Shown piece by piece: positions 34,097 through 42,007 of a stretch of DNA of 45,792 bases. Position 1 is the first letter of the stretch, and each line of letters starts with the position of its first letter. Source of the DNA: Methanocellales archaeon (GTDB taxonomy: Archaea > Halobacteriota > UBA148). The position numbers and the translations under genes were made by a program. The stretch is taken from contig JAAEEL010000015.1 in assembly GCA_013415795.1 (NCBI GenBank), positions 1 to 45,792 on the forward strand, written 5' to 3'. Below the pieces are notes generated by a model. That model made no database searches. It was not told the origin of the DNA and saw nothing but the letters and a program-made list of their open reading frames with translations.

Positions 34097-35485
34097 ATGG
34101 CCAAGAAGATAGGACCACTCGACATCTACAACTACTTGCCGAAGACAAACTGCGGAGAATGCGGCGAAAAAACTTGCATGGCTTTTGCTTCGCAACTCAT
34201 AGAAAGATCCGTAAAGCTTGAAGACTGCTCTCCACTGATACAACCAAATTTTGCTGTAAGTTACCGTGGCCTGAAAGAAATGCTTGCTCCAAGCGTTAAA
34301 GAAGTATTAGTCGGCGTTGAGAACACGGCAGTCAAGATAGGTGGGGAGGAAGTCATCTTTCGACATGAACTTACGTATTTTAATAAGACTGCTATTGCAC
34401 TGGATGTTCACGATGAGATGGAGAATGATGAATTAGTAAGTAGGGTTAGATATGTTAACGATTTTTATTTCAAGAGAATCGGCGAAGAACTAAAACTGGA
34501 CATTATCGCTATTCGATCAAAATCAAACGACCCAGATATATTTGCCCAATGCGTATCAAAAGTATCAGATGAGACAAAAAAACCCCTGATGATATGCTCA
34601 TGGGATCCTTTTGTGCTGGAATCGGGTTTAAAAGTCGTTGGACATGAGAGGCCACTTATCTACGCAGCGACCAAGGATACCTGGAAGGAAATTGGGGGGC
34701 TTGCCTTGAAATACAATTGTCCTGTGGTAGCTTTTGCTGATGGTGATATGTCGGAGCTAAAGTCAGTGGTAAAAGCCCTAGAATCTATGGGAGTAGAGGA
34801 CATAGTCCTAGATCCTGGATCACATGTGGAGGGTCAACATCTTTCGAACACATTTGGTAATTTCGTGAAATCTAGGAGAGCAGCCATTTGGAACGAGGAT
34901 GTCGGTTATCCTTTATTAGGAGTGCCAGCCATAGTATGGTTGAACGGAGATGGCGCAGAGAATACTTTTAAAGAGGTTATGATCGCTGCTATTATGATAG
35001 ATAAGTATGCAGATCTAATAATTCTCCATACGCCTGAAATATGGGCTTTGCTTCCAATCGTCACTTTGAGACAAAACATCTACACTGATCCGAGAAGACC
35101 AATTGCAGTCGATGCAGGTCTAAAGAGGTTTGGTAATCCGGATGAGAATTCACCTGTTCTTATGACCACTAACTTTGCTTTGACATACTACACCGTCGCA
35201 TCAGATATTGAATCTTTAGGTGTCGATTGCTATCTTTTGGTTATTGATACAGAGGGATTAGGCGTCGAAGTATCGGTCGCAGGTGGACAATTAGATGCTT
35301 TTAAGGCAGTGGATGCCATCAAAAAAAGTGGAATCGAAGAAGAGGTTAAACACAGGAAGATCATCATACCAGGATTATCTTCCCGAATCAGTGGTGATCT
35401 GGAGATTCAGAGCGATTGGGAAGTATTGGTTGGTCCCGTCGATTCATCAAGCATAGGAGACTTCATAGAAAAGAAATGGAGTTAA
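34097..35485 (+). CDS. cdhE: CODH/ACS gamma subunit, large corrinoid/iron-sulfur subunit
   Basis: A 462-residue protein. The N-terminal [4Fe-4S] motif is Cys19, Cys22, Cys27, Cys44 (TNCGECGEKTCMAF...EDCSPL). The TIM barrel (about 85-325) handles methyl-H4MPT, and a C-terminal corrinoid-binding domain follows (about 330-462: TNFALTYYTVASDIESLG, AGGQLDAFKAVDAIKKSG). The [4Fe-4S] cluster normally allows internal reactivation of the cobalt, with an external activator needed after oxidation. It is the last gene of the operon and abuts the convergent activator gene with no gap (35485/35486). Confidence 0.96.
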   Translation: MAKKIGPLDIYNYLPKTNCGECGEKTCMAFASQLIERSVKLEDCSPLIQPNFAVSYRGLKEMLAPSVKEVLVGVENTAVKIGGEEVIFRHELTYFNKTAIALDVHDEMENDELVSRVRYVNDFYFKRIGEELKLDIIAIRSKSNDPDIFAQCVSKVSDETKKPLMICSWDPFVLESGLKVVGHERPLIYAATKDTWKEIGGLALKYNCPVVAFADGDMSELKSVVKALESMGVEDIVLDPGSHVEGQHLSNTFGNFVKSRRAAIWNEDVGYPLLGVPAIVWLNGDGAENTFKEVMIAAIMIDKYADLIILHTPEIWALLPIVTLRQNIYTDPRRPIAVDAGLKRFGNPDENSPVLMTTNFALTYYTVASDIESLGVDCYLLVIDTEGLGVEVSVAGGQLDAFKAVDAIKKSGIEEEVKHRKIIIPGLSSRISGDLEIQSDWEVLVGPVDSSSIGDFIEKKWS

Positions 35486-37291
35486 TTAACCCAGCAATTC
35501 CTTCACATGTGGAAAGTTATTCAGGTTGGAGTGCGGGAAGAACATTGCATCCATGAATTCATCTTGGAAATCCTTTCTTCCAGATAATTCTACGTATTCA
35601 ACTTTTTTAGATAGTAGGGCTGCCTTTAATCTCGCATTTTTTGATATTAGGGCCATCTTCGATCCAACTCCTGCAGCGTTACCAATGTCTTTCACACTAT
35701 CTAGGGGTATATCAGGAATCAACCCAATGACCTGTGCATTTTCCTTTGGCAGTGATGTGCCAAAAGCTCCAGCCAGAAGTATTTCCGCTATATCAGAGGT
35801 TTTTATACCCAACTCTTTCATCAATATATTGGTACCGGCATAGATGGCGCCTTTGGCAAGTTGAAGCTCTCTAATATCGCTTTGTGTAACAGTAATGCCT
35901 CGGGCCAAGACGAATGCAGCCTCGCCTTTCTCGTAAGTCAACCTGTCACAATATAATTTCTTTACATCTAGATCGTCTGAAATTTTTCCTGTATTATTGA
36001 TTATTCGGTTCTTCAGCATCTCAGCTACGGCATCCACAAGACCAGAGCCAGTTATACCTCTTGCTGTAGCATTATCAATCGTTTTTCCATATACAACGCC
36101 ATCCGAAATTACAACCCTATCTATTGCGCCTGGAGCGGCTCTCATCCCATGCTGAATATGTGCCCCCTCAAATGCCGGACCAGCCGCAGCAGAGCATGCA
36201 ATGATCTTTTTTTCAGATCCTAAAGCGATCTCTACGTTAGTGCCGATGTCTATTGCCAGCCTAATATCTTCTCCTTCATCCAGCTGGGATGCCAACAATA
36301 CACCAATTGTGTCGGCGCCAACGAAACTAGCTATAGTAGGTAAAACATGTACATTCACTTTTTCGTTAACCTTTACGCCGAGATCGCTCGCCTTTATGTT
36401 AACGGGATCCTTTAGAGCAGAAATATATGGGGAGAATGCTAAGCTCTTTGGAGTTATATTTAGGAGTAAATGGAGCATGCAAGTATTCCCAGCAATGCTT
36501 ATCTCATAGATGTTTTCTTTTTCTATGCCAACGCTTACTTCATCGATTATCTCATTGATAGCCTGTAAAATCTTGTCATTTAGCTCCCTCAGACCTCCAT
36601 CAGTCTTGGCAAAATCTATCCTTGATACAACATCTTCACCATAGAATACCTGAGGATTCATCCTTGATGCACAGGAAATATCTTTGCCTGTATTTAGGTC
36701 AACCAAGTATCCAACAACAGTCGTAGTACCTAAGTCGAAGCTAATACCGTATTTTTTGTCTGTTGTATCTCCTTCTTCTACCCCAACCAGATCATTGTCA
36801 ATCAGTACGACAGTTACTCTGAAGTCTGAACTCCTAAGTTTTAATGGAAGTTGCTGGATGAAATTGAGACTAACATTCCCTATAACAATCTCTTCCCTCT
36901 CCAGAGCCTGTGTTATTCTACTTAAATCCGATTTTTGATCGCTCAAAGACGGTTTTTTTAGTTTTAGATATAATTTATGTACGTTCGGGTTGAGAGGTAT
37001 CTCTCTCTCCGTCCCTCCAACTAGTATTTTTTGCTGTAGAAGCCTTGTGCTGGCTGGAACCTCTATTACAGCATCGCTGGTTATACTGGTCCGACAAGCC
37101 AACATTAGACCTTCTTGGGTCTCTCCTCCCAGATAACTGCCCTTGATTAATCTGACCTTACACTTGCCACAGACTCCCTTGCCCCCACATACAGTCTCCA
37201 AAGGAATTCCTGCGGCTACAGCGGCTTCCATGATCTTTGTTCCCTTCTGCACTCGAACTCTTTTCCCATAAGGCTGAAAAATTATTTCCAT
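35486..37291 (-). CDS. RACo-type reductive activator of corrinoid proteins
   Basis: A 601-residue protein. The N-terminal 2Fe-2S ferredoxin domain has Cys35, 41, 44 and 66 in plant-ferredoxin spacing. A linker follows, then a C-terminal ASKHA ATPase (from about 180: YGISFDLGTTTVVGYLVDL, then EISIAGNTCMLHLLLN, IDIGTNVEIALG, AAGPAFEGAHI, EILLAGAFGTSL). Bacterial RACo uses ATP to push an electron uphill and reduce Co(II) in the corrinoid iron-sulfur protein. Archaeal RamA instead has C-terminal [4Fe-4S] clusters, absent here. Its place against cdhE suggests it activates CdhDE, or the corrinoid protein on its other side. Both are inference. Confidence 0.9.
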   Translation of the reverse strand: MEIIFQPYGKRVRVQKGTKIMEAAVAAGIPLETVCGGKGVCGKCKVRLIKGSYLGGETQEGLMLACRTSITSDAVIEVPASTRLLQQKILVGGTEREIPLNPNVHKLYLKLKKPSLSDQKSDLSRITQALEREEIVIGNVSLNFIQQLPLKLRSSDFRVTVVLIDNDLVGVEEGDTTDKKYGISFDLGTTTVVGYLVDLNTGKDISCASRMNPQVFYGEDVVSRIDFAKTDGGLRELNDKILQAINEIIDEVSVGIEKENIYEISIAGNTCMLHLLLNITPKSLAFSPYISALKDPVNIKASDLGVKVNEKVNVHVLPTIASFVGADTIGVLLASQLDEGEDIRLAIDIGTNVEIALGSEKKIIACSAAAGPAFEGAHIQHGMRAAPGAIDRVVISDGVVYGKTIDNATARGITGSGLVDAVAEMLKNRIINNTGKISDDLDVKKLYCDRLTYEKGEAAFVLARGITVTQSDIRELQLAKGAIYAGTNILMKELGIKTSDIAEILLAGAFGTSLPKENAQVIGLIPDIPLDSVKDIGNAAGVGSKMALISKNARLKAALLSKKVEYVELSGRKDFQDEFMDAMFFPHSNLNNFPHVKELLG

Positions 37292-37380
37292 CTTTAAATA
37301 CGATGAGCGCGTCTATTTTTAAAATTAACTGTCATTTTTAGAAAAAAGTAATTAGCAATAGAAGGAATAAAGGTTAATAA

Positions 37381-38013
37381 ATGCTAGACGAGATGTCCAA
37401 AGCCCTAGTGAATGGGAATACGCCTGAGGTGAAAAGGCTCACAGAAGAGGTTTTAAGGAGTGGAGTTAGACCAGGGGTAATAGTAAATAAAGGACTTATA
37501 CCAGGTATGGATATAGTCGGGATAAGGTTTAAGAATAAAGATATCTCCGTCCCCGAGGTCCTTATGTCTGCAAGGGCCATGCATGCATCTCTAGAAATAC
37601 TGAAACCACTGCTTTCTAGAAGCGACATGGAGCCTTTGGGCTTAATAGCTATAGGTACTGTAAAGGGAGACATACATGACATAGGCAAGAATCTCGTTGG
37701 GATGATGTTAGAGGGCGCCGGTTTTCATGTGATTGATATGGGTATAGATGTTCCTCCAGAAGCTTTCGTGGAAATTGTTAGGGAAAAAAAGCCAGACATA
37801 TTGGGGTTATCTGCATTGCTCAACTCTACCCTGTCTTCGATGAAGGACACCATCGATGCATTAGAAAGCGCAGGAATAAAAAAAGAGGTGAAGATAATGA
37901 TTGGTGGCGCGCCGGTCACACAGGATTTTGCAGATGAGATAGGTGCAGATATATACGCCGGAGATGCCAGAGAAGCAGTGCTAAAGTCAAAAGATATTTT
38001 AGGGGCCAAATAG
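37381..38013 (+). CDS. Methyltransferase corrinoid protein (MtaC/MtbC/MttC-like)
   Basis: A 210-residue cobalamin-binding protein. A helical cap (about 1-80) precedes a Rossmann domain with the base-off motif GTVKGDIHDIGKN (Asp97-x-His99-xx-Gly102), then LEGAGFHVIDMGIDV and a ligand loop near MIGGAPVT. Such proteins carry methyl groups between a substrate-specific methyltransferase and a second enzyme. No MtaB, MtbA or other methyltransferase lies beside it, so the substrate is unknown. It is divergent from the RACo gene (89 nt gap) and may share regulation with it. The ATG at 37381 follows AAAGGTT. Confidence 0.9.
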   Translation: MLDEMSKALVNGNTPEVKRLTEEVLRSGVRPGVIVNKGLIPGMDIVGIRFKNKDISVPEVLMSARAMHASLEILKPLLSRSDMEPLGLIAIGTVKGDIHDIGKNLVGMMLEGAGFHVIDMGIDVPPEAFVEIVREKKPDILGLSALLNSTLSSMKDTIDALESAGIKKEVKIMIGGAPVTQDFADEIGADIYAGDAREAVLKSKDILGAK

Positions 38014-38030
38014 TATTTGAAATAAAATAC

Positions 38031-38549
38031 TTATTTTTCTTTTATGATGAATCTACTATGGCATGATGGACACTGATATTCTCCCGCATTGCTTATCGTT
38101 AATTTTCTTTTGCAAGAGGGACATGAGACCATTTTCTTTTTTGGGACTTCAGTTAGAATTCTGCCCCCAGGATACCATATCGGCATGTCAATGCATTTAT
38201 AAGGATTTGTTTGCCATGGATGCTCTCCTAGATACTCTGCCCGGCTCAGTATGGGATGTTTCTCTCCACAGGAAGGGCACTTGAGAAGAAGATAATGTTG
38301 CCAAAACCAATATTTTTCTTCTATTCTTTGGTTTTCTGAACAACTATTGCAGACATATTTGTCGTTTCTATGGCACCAAGCTATATTTTCATCAAACTGG
38401 GATCTCCCGCAGACATCGCAAATCCATACGACATCATCATCCCAAGCATGCCAATCACACCTTCCATATGATGTCCCATGCCTTGCATTTCTAATCGGAT
38501 AGCTTTTGTCAAGCATGTGAATCATATCACATGTCAGGCATTTTTTCAT
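38031..38549 (-). CDS. Multi-zinc-ribbon protein, second gene of the mtd operon
   Basis: A 172-residue protein with six or more cysteine pairs: CLTC (4-7), a CDWH, CDVCG (44-48), CHRNDKYVCNSC, CPSCGEKHP, CPSCKRKL and CPSCHSRF near the C-terminus. Aromatic stretches (KYWFWQHYLLLKC, IWYPGGRI) lie between. It resembles rubredoxin- or zinc-ribbon-type metal binders, and the last pair is a classical ribbon. The start is three nt after the mtd stop, so the two are co-translated. It may be an accessory, chaperone or redox protein for Mtd, or unrelated. I do not recognise the family. Confidence 0.7.
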   Translation of the reverse strand: MKKCLTCDMIHMLDKSYPIRNARHGTSYGRCDWHAWDDDVVWICDVCGRSQFDENIAWCHRNDKYVCNSCSENQRIEEKYWFWQHYLLLKCPSCGEKHPILSRAEYLGEHPWQTNPYKCIDMPIWYPGGRILTEVPKKKMVSCPSCKRKLTISNAGEYQCPSCHSRFIIKEK

Positions 38550-38552
38550 TTT

Positions 38553-39365
38553 TCACCCAGGCTTCCCCAGCAAATTGGCCTTATCTAGAATTTGTCCTGA
38601 ATCAGCATGGGGTCTTCTAGAGACTTTGTCAAGGCCCTTCTCTATCTCCCTCGCCGCGTCGGCAAGCAATGCGGCAACCCTCATAACCTCGTGGGCAGCT
38701 GCTCCCATCATAATATACCTGGGGGGTTCCTTTATGACGAAACACGTTTGAACGTTCATCTCTGCAACAAGTTCAGCCATCTTGTATGCTGCTATTGCCT
38801 TTGCCTTGGCATAGGGATTTGAAAACCTTACCCTATTGACCGCTGTCTCCGCACCTACGATGATTTGCGGTAACTTAACGTCTCCCTTCTGAATAGCTTC
38901 GATTGCAGTATCCAGTTCTTCCTGTACCAGTCGTGCTGCTCCACATGTGGTTAAAACCTTCAAAGCATCTGAGTTGAATAGTGCCATCTCAGTCGGGTCT
39001 AGAAACTCCCTCCTTGCACCAATGAGAGGATCACCTTTCAGAATAATGTATCCGAAGCCTTTTTCCTTTAGCTCGTCAACAGCCTTCTTTGCAGGTGCAT
39101 CAGAGATGATGATACAGGGTTTATCGCCAACCAATTCTCTCGACTTCTTCGGTCCAGGAAGTGATGCGTTTGGGCTGACCACAACCACCAGATCAGGATC
39201 CCATTCCATCAATTTAGCCGTGTACGAGGCTTCGCTAGTCCCCATCTTTGCCCCTGAACCTGCTGTGCGAACATCTATGTCCCTATCAGCCCTCTCATCC
39301 AGCAATAGATCAACAACCTGAGATATCCCCAAATTCCCAAGTTTTATAACTCCTATTTTTGCCAT
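38553..39365 (-). CDS. mtd: F420-dependent methylene-H4MPT dehydrogenase
   Basis: A 270-residue enzyme that reversibly oxidises methylene-H4MPT to methenyl-H4MPT with F420, part of the C1 branch in methanogens, methane/alkane oxidisers and Archaeoglobus. Family landmarks are KIGVIKLGNLGISQVVDLLLDERADR at the start, VRTAGSGAKMG (about 34-44), VVSPNASLPGPKKSREL, ILKGDPLIGARREFLDPTEM and PRYIMMGAAAHEVMR. The family is near 280 residues, so it is complete. The TATA (39388-39395) is about 26 nt before the ATG, implying a leaderless message, and the promoter carries repeats. The product shares the H4MPT pool with CdhDE. Confidence 0.96.
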   Translation of the reverse strand: MAKIGVIKLGNLGISQVVDLLLDERADRDIDVRTAGSGAKMGTSEASYTAKLMEWDPDLVVVVSPNASLPGPKKSRELVGDKPCIIISDAPAKKAVDELKEKGFGYIILKGDPLIGARREFLDPTEMALFNSDALKVLTTCGAARLVQEELDTAIEAIQKGDVKLPQIIVGAETAVNRVRFSNPYAKAKAIAAYKMAELVAEMNVQTCFVIKEPPRYIMMGAAAHEVMRVAALLADAAREIEKGLDKVSRRPHADSGQILDKANLLGKPG

Positions 39366-39387
39366 GATAATTCATTATACAGAACGC

Positions 39388-39433
39388 AATATAAGTTTAA
39401 GCGTGATTGTAAGTTTAAGAGTGATTGAATCAC
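39388..39433. promoter_or_regulatory. mtd promoter with tandem 18-bp repeats and a palindrome
   Basis: Plus-strand AAGTTTAAGCGTGATTGT (39393-39410) is followed at once by AAGTTTAAGAGTGATTGA (39411-39428), 16 of 18 bases equal. The second copy runs into the palindrome GTGATT-G-AATCAC (39421-39433). Read on the minus strand, the mtd TATA (CTTATATT, 39388-39395) touches the first repeat, so the repeats occupy the space just upstream of the TATA and BRE. This is the place for an activator or repressor site. No gene lies between 39366 and 39552. Confidence 0.55.
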
Positions 39434-39552
39434 TTAATTTAGGATTTCTCATCGCCCTGTACAAAAGAATGAAATTCAGAAAAAGATTAAGGAAAGAGCA
39501 AATGCCACTTATTTACTCAAGATCCACCGCACTCCTGCTCCAAGAATCCAGT

Positions 39553-40740
39553 TTAGATGACTCTTGCCACCACTGAGATGCGACGAATAGCTGCAATCAA
39601 CCCCCAACTAAGTATCAATGTTCCTGCGAACACGATCGATGCCTTATGAATCGCGTGAAGGTTTGCATCTAGCAACCAGTATTGCAACCATGTCACAATC
39701 GAGTAGTGAATAATATAAATTCCGAATGCGTTGTTGCTCAGATTGTCGATGATATCTACACGCTGTTTCGTGAACCGGAGAAAGATTGCGATTAAACCGA
39801 GCACTGCTGCCGCACAGGTGAAGGGAAGAGCCATCCCATAGACTATCAATCCGGTGGGATTAACAAGAAAAATGAGCATTACAATGAATGACACAGGACT
39901 CACAACCATCCAGATCCACCCACGTCTTGCAAACTTACTATTTGAGTTGAACATAGTCCTTTCTAGTCCGTAGACACCGACTGCTGTACCCACTAGGAAA
40001 TATGCTAGGTAGAGCAATATGCGGCTGGTCTGAAAAGTTATAGGTCCGATAGTGGTCCAATGATCAATTCCAAATACAAGAAGCATAGGCATGTACGCGA
40101 CTGTTGAAATTCCGAACAGCACTCCAAAAAACGCTAAGGGACGGTTAAAGATGGAGAGAGTTCGCTTTATAATTATGCCACCTAAATGATGTGCTAACCG
40201 GTACAATACTACGATAAGGACATTGAAAGCTAGCAATAACCACAGAAACCAGAGCGGACCCGATGTCCTGAAGCCAGTACGGATCATATCCGACCAGAAG
40301 TCAATATAATTCGTATTCCCTCCGAAAATTAGCTCGACTTCCAGCTGGGCTGGGAAATAGGCAAGGGGAATTAGGAATAGAACACCGATGACAAAAGGTA
40401 TTCCTAGCCTAATAAACCTGTCACGTAGGAATATACGGGTGCCCTTGCCTGAGATACTTCGCCAGACGAAGAAACCCGATATAAAGAACAGCAATGCCAT
40501 AAAGTATGTATCATTGAACAACGCTATCAGATCAAAACCAGACCACATCTGGCTGTCGACGACCGGACTGAAGGTATCTATAGGATTAGCTGGATTAAGG
40601 TACGCAAATGTGGTGTAAGCAAGAACTGCATGATGAAGTAGCACTAGGAGGATAGCGGTCGTGCGAATATAATCGAAGCTGGCTATCCTTGTTGTCGCTT
40701 TCGAGCCATCCGATCGCTTTATATTCTTATTTTGTTCCAC
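39553..40740 (-). CDS. Membrane acyltransferase (acyltransferase 3 / OafA-MdoC type)
   Basis: A 395-residue integral membrane protein with about ten hydrophobic segments. It opens with the family pattern FDYIRTTAILLVLLHHAVLAY (a His in the second half of helix 1) and has FWVWR-like loops (SGFFVWRSISGKG) and RFIRLGIPFVIG. Such enzymes move acyl groups onto sugars, peptidoglycan, lipids or other surface polymers. The acceptor is unknown. By eye it is richer in G+C than its neighbours, which may point to a transferred gene. It has no co-transcribed partner; it faces a 345-base gap. Confidence 0.8.
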   Translation of the reverse strand: MEQNKNIKRSDGSKATTRIASFDYIRTTAILLVLLHHAVLAYTTFAYLNPANPIDTFSPVVDSQMWSGFDLIALFNDTYFMALLFFISGFFVWRSISGKGTRIFLRDRFIRLGIPFVIGVLFLIPLAYFPAQLEVELIFGGNTNYIDFWSDMIRTGFRTSGPLWFLWLLLAFNVLIVVLYRLAHHLGGIIIKRTLSIFNRPLAFFGVLFGISTVAYMPMLLVFGIDHWTTIGPITFQTSRILLYLAYFLVGTAVGVYGLERTMFNSNSKFARRGWIWMVVSPVSFIVMLIFLVNPTGLIVYGMALPFTCAAAVLGLIAIFLRFTKQRVDIIDNLSNNAFGIYIIHYSIVTWLQYWLLDANLHAIHKASIVFAGTLILSWGLIAAIRRISVVARVI

Positions 40741-41085
40741 AGTAATATGCTATTAATTAATGTTTAAAAAAGTTTTTAAATTCATGAGAGGGGCTCGGAA
40801 TTTCAATTAACTAATTATATGCGAACTCCCCTAAAAAGACTCTTACTATCTGTTCTATCACCCATCATCGAATTGATTGGTGGGGTTTTCTTTTTTCAGA
40901 ATTACTGATCATATCTTCATAAAGGTGTTTTAAATCATGGCATTGAGAGATAAAACAATCGCTAGTCAGAAATTGGGTTCAAATAATCTATCCCATCCAT
41001 ACTCTTGGAATAACTTCACTCACATTTACTTCTGTAGAAGTTTCTCTTTCTAGAGATGTTCTAAAACCCGATCATCTCAAAAAAA
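40741..41085. other. 345-base gap without a convincing gene
   Basis: The left edge holds the acyltransferase promoter region (AT-rich 40745-40785, with T-rich DNA on the plus strand). A 38-codon frame starting at 40937 has no ribosome binding site and no recognisable motif. Weak inverted segments (ACCCATCA ... TGGTGGGGT, about 40860-40887) could form a hairpin. Nothing else is seen. Confidence 0.35.
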
Positions 41086-41457
41086 TCATTCGATTATTAT
41101 CATAAAAACTCTGGTATCTAAGGGTGGTTTTGATTCCCAGGGCCGCGAATAATAAAAAGTCATTTCAGTTTCTCCTGATTTCACTGCAAGAAACTCAAAG
41201 GTCTCATTACCGCTACTCCCGACAAGAACGGGGTTGCTTGTTACATAGCTGCTATCAGTTAATTGAACGTAGTTAAAGTCAAAGTTTACTTCCCACCGAT
41301 AACCAGTGGTCGGATTTGAAGGCAAAACGACAGAAAAGGTATCCCCATTTTTAACCTTTATCGTATCTCCAGTTCCAATTTGGGGCATAAACAAAATAAT
41401 AAAAACAAGAGACATCGCTATTAAAACACCAAATCCCAAGATCAATTTTTTGTTCAT
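41086..41457 (-). CDS. Membrane-anchored chagasin-like cysteine protease inhibitor (I42)
   Basis: A 123-residue protein. A basic start and one hydrophobic helix (about 5-26) form an uncleaved anchor or signal. An Ig-like beta domain follows with the three inhibitory loops of chagasin: NPTTGY (48-53), GSSGNETFEF (80-89) and RPWE (105-108). Inhibitors of this kind block papain-like proteases outside the cell. The ATG at 41457 is taken; a TTG seven codons upstream (41478) extends the frame but is not needed. No protease gene is nearby, so it probably protects the cell surface or controls a protease elsewhere. Confidence 0.85.
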   Translation of the reverse strand: MNKKLILGFGVLIAMSLVFIILFMPQIGTGDTIKVKNGDTFSVVLPSNPTTGYRWEVNFDFNYVQLTDSSYVTSNPVLVGSSGNETFEFLAVKSGETEMTFYYSRPWESKPPLDTRVFMIIIE

Positions 41458-41594
41458 TCTGATTACCACTTCCACCAATTAACGAGTTTAAAGTTTATAA
41501 ACTTGTCCTGAAGACGATAGAACATAAAATTTAAGACTATTGGAGTAGCAGAAGATATTAGAAAGAGTTAAGTATTAATTTGATGTTAAGTATG

Positions 41595-41699
41595 CCCGCC
41601 TTAACTCAGTCTGGTTAGAGTGCGCGGCTGTAGTTCTTGTTGCGTAGCGTAAAACACGCAGATACCGCGATGTCCCCGGTTCAAATCCGGGAGGCGGGA
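41595..41699 (+). tRNA. tRNA-Tyr(GTA) with a 30-nt intron
   Basis: A cloverleaf folds from acceptor CCCGCCT (41595-41601) to AGGCGGG (41692-41698) plus discriminator A at 41699, with the archaeal C1-G72 tyrosine identity pair. The D-arm is ACTC/GAGT. The anticodon stem CGCGG (41623-41627) pairs with CCGCG (41665-41669), and anticodon GTA is 41630-41632. An intron (41634-41663) follows position 37, the canonical archaeal site. The T-arm is CCCGG-TTCAAAT-CCGGG. No CCA is encoded. Confidence 0.93.
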
Positions 41700-41750
41700 T
41701 TAAGGGCGGGATTACGTTTTGAAACGAATGGTTTCCCTCCCTCATCTTCT

Positions 41751-41823
41751 GCCCGGGTAGTGTAGTGGCCTATCATGAGGCCCTGTCGAGGCTTCGACTC
41801 GGGTTCAAATCCCGACTCGGGCG
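41751..41823 (+). tRNA. tRNA-Asp(GTC)
   Basis: The 73-nt cloverleaf has acceptor GCCCGGG/CTCGGGC with one G-T pair, the typical aspartate D-arm GTGT...TCAT, anticodon stem AGGCC/GGCTT with GTC at 41785-41787, T-arm TCGGG-TTCAAAT-CCCGA and discriminator G at 41823, the Asp identity base. No CCA is encoded. It lies 51 nt after the tRNA-Tyr gene and ends 35 nt before the repeat array upstream of ftsZ. Confidence 0.95.
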
Positions 41824-41857
41824 TTTATTATTCTTAGATTATGATTTGAATATATAT

Positions 41858-41935
41858 TGATAACAAATATGATAACAAACCTGATAACATAACAAAATAT
41901 TTTATTGATATATGATAACAAACCTGATAACAAAT
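41858..41935 (+). repeat. Array of five TGATAACAAA repeats before ftsZ
   Basis: TGATAACAAA or a near match begins at 41858, 41870, 41882 (TGATAACATA), 41913 and 41925, with exact 12-nt spacing inside each group. The gap between the groups (41882 to 41913) is 31 nt. All copies have the same direction. The array ends about 28 nt before the ftsZ TATA-like TTTATATAC (41964-41972), where regulator sites would be expected, and the spacing (about one helical turn) suggests a cooperative binding protein. It could also be an iteron set of a replication origin. Confidence 0.75.
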
Positions 41936-42007
41936 AATTAACTTTGAATACAATAACAAAAAGTTTATATACTATAATTGTAGACCAAGTTAATAGGGGA
42001 TGGAGAA

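Noticed and set aside
27114..35485. Bacterial-type CODH/ACS
   Set aside because: CdhA carries archaeal extra ferredoxin clusters, an epsilon subunit is present and CdhC lacks the bacterial N-terminal domain.
35486..37291. Canonical archaeal RamA
   Set aside because: RamA has two C-terminal [4Fe-4S] motifs; here the only cysteine cluster is an N-terminal [2Fe-2S] type.
40937..41053. 38-codon frame in the gap after the acyltransferase
   Set aside because: No ribosome binding site, no motif, no conserved pattern recognised.
41858..41935. CRISPR array
   Set aside because: Repeats are about 10 nt with a 12-nt period and no spacer-length units; no cas genes in the window.
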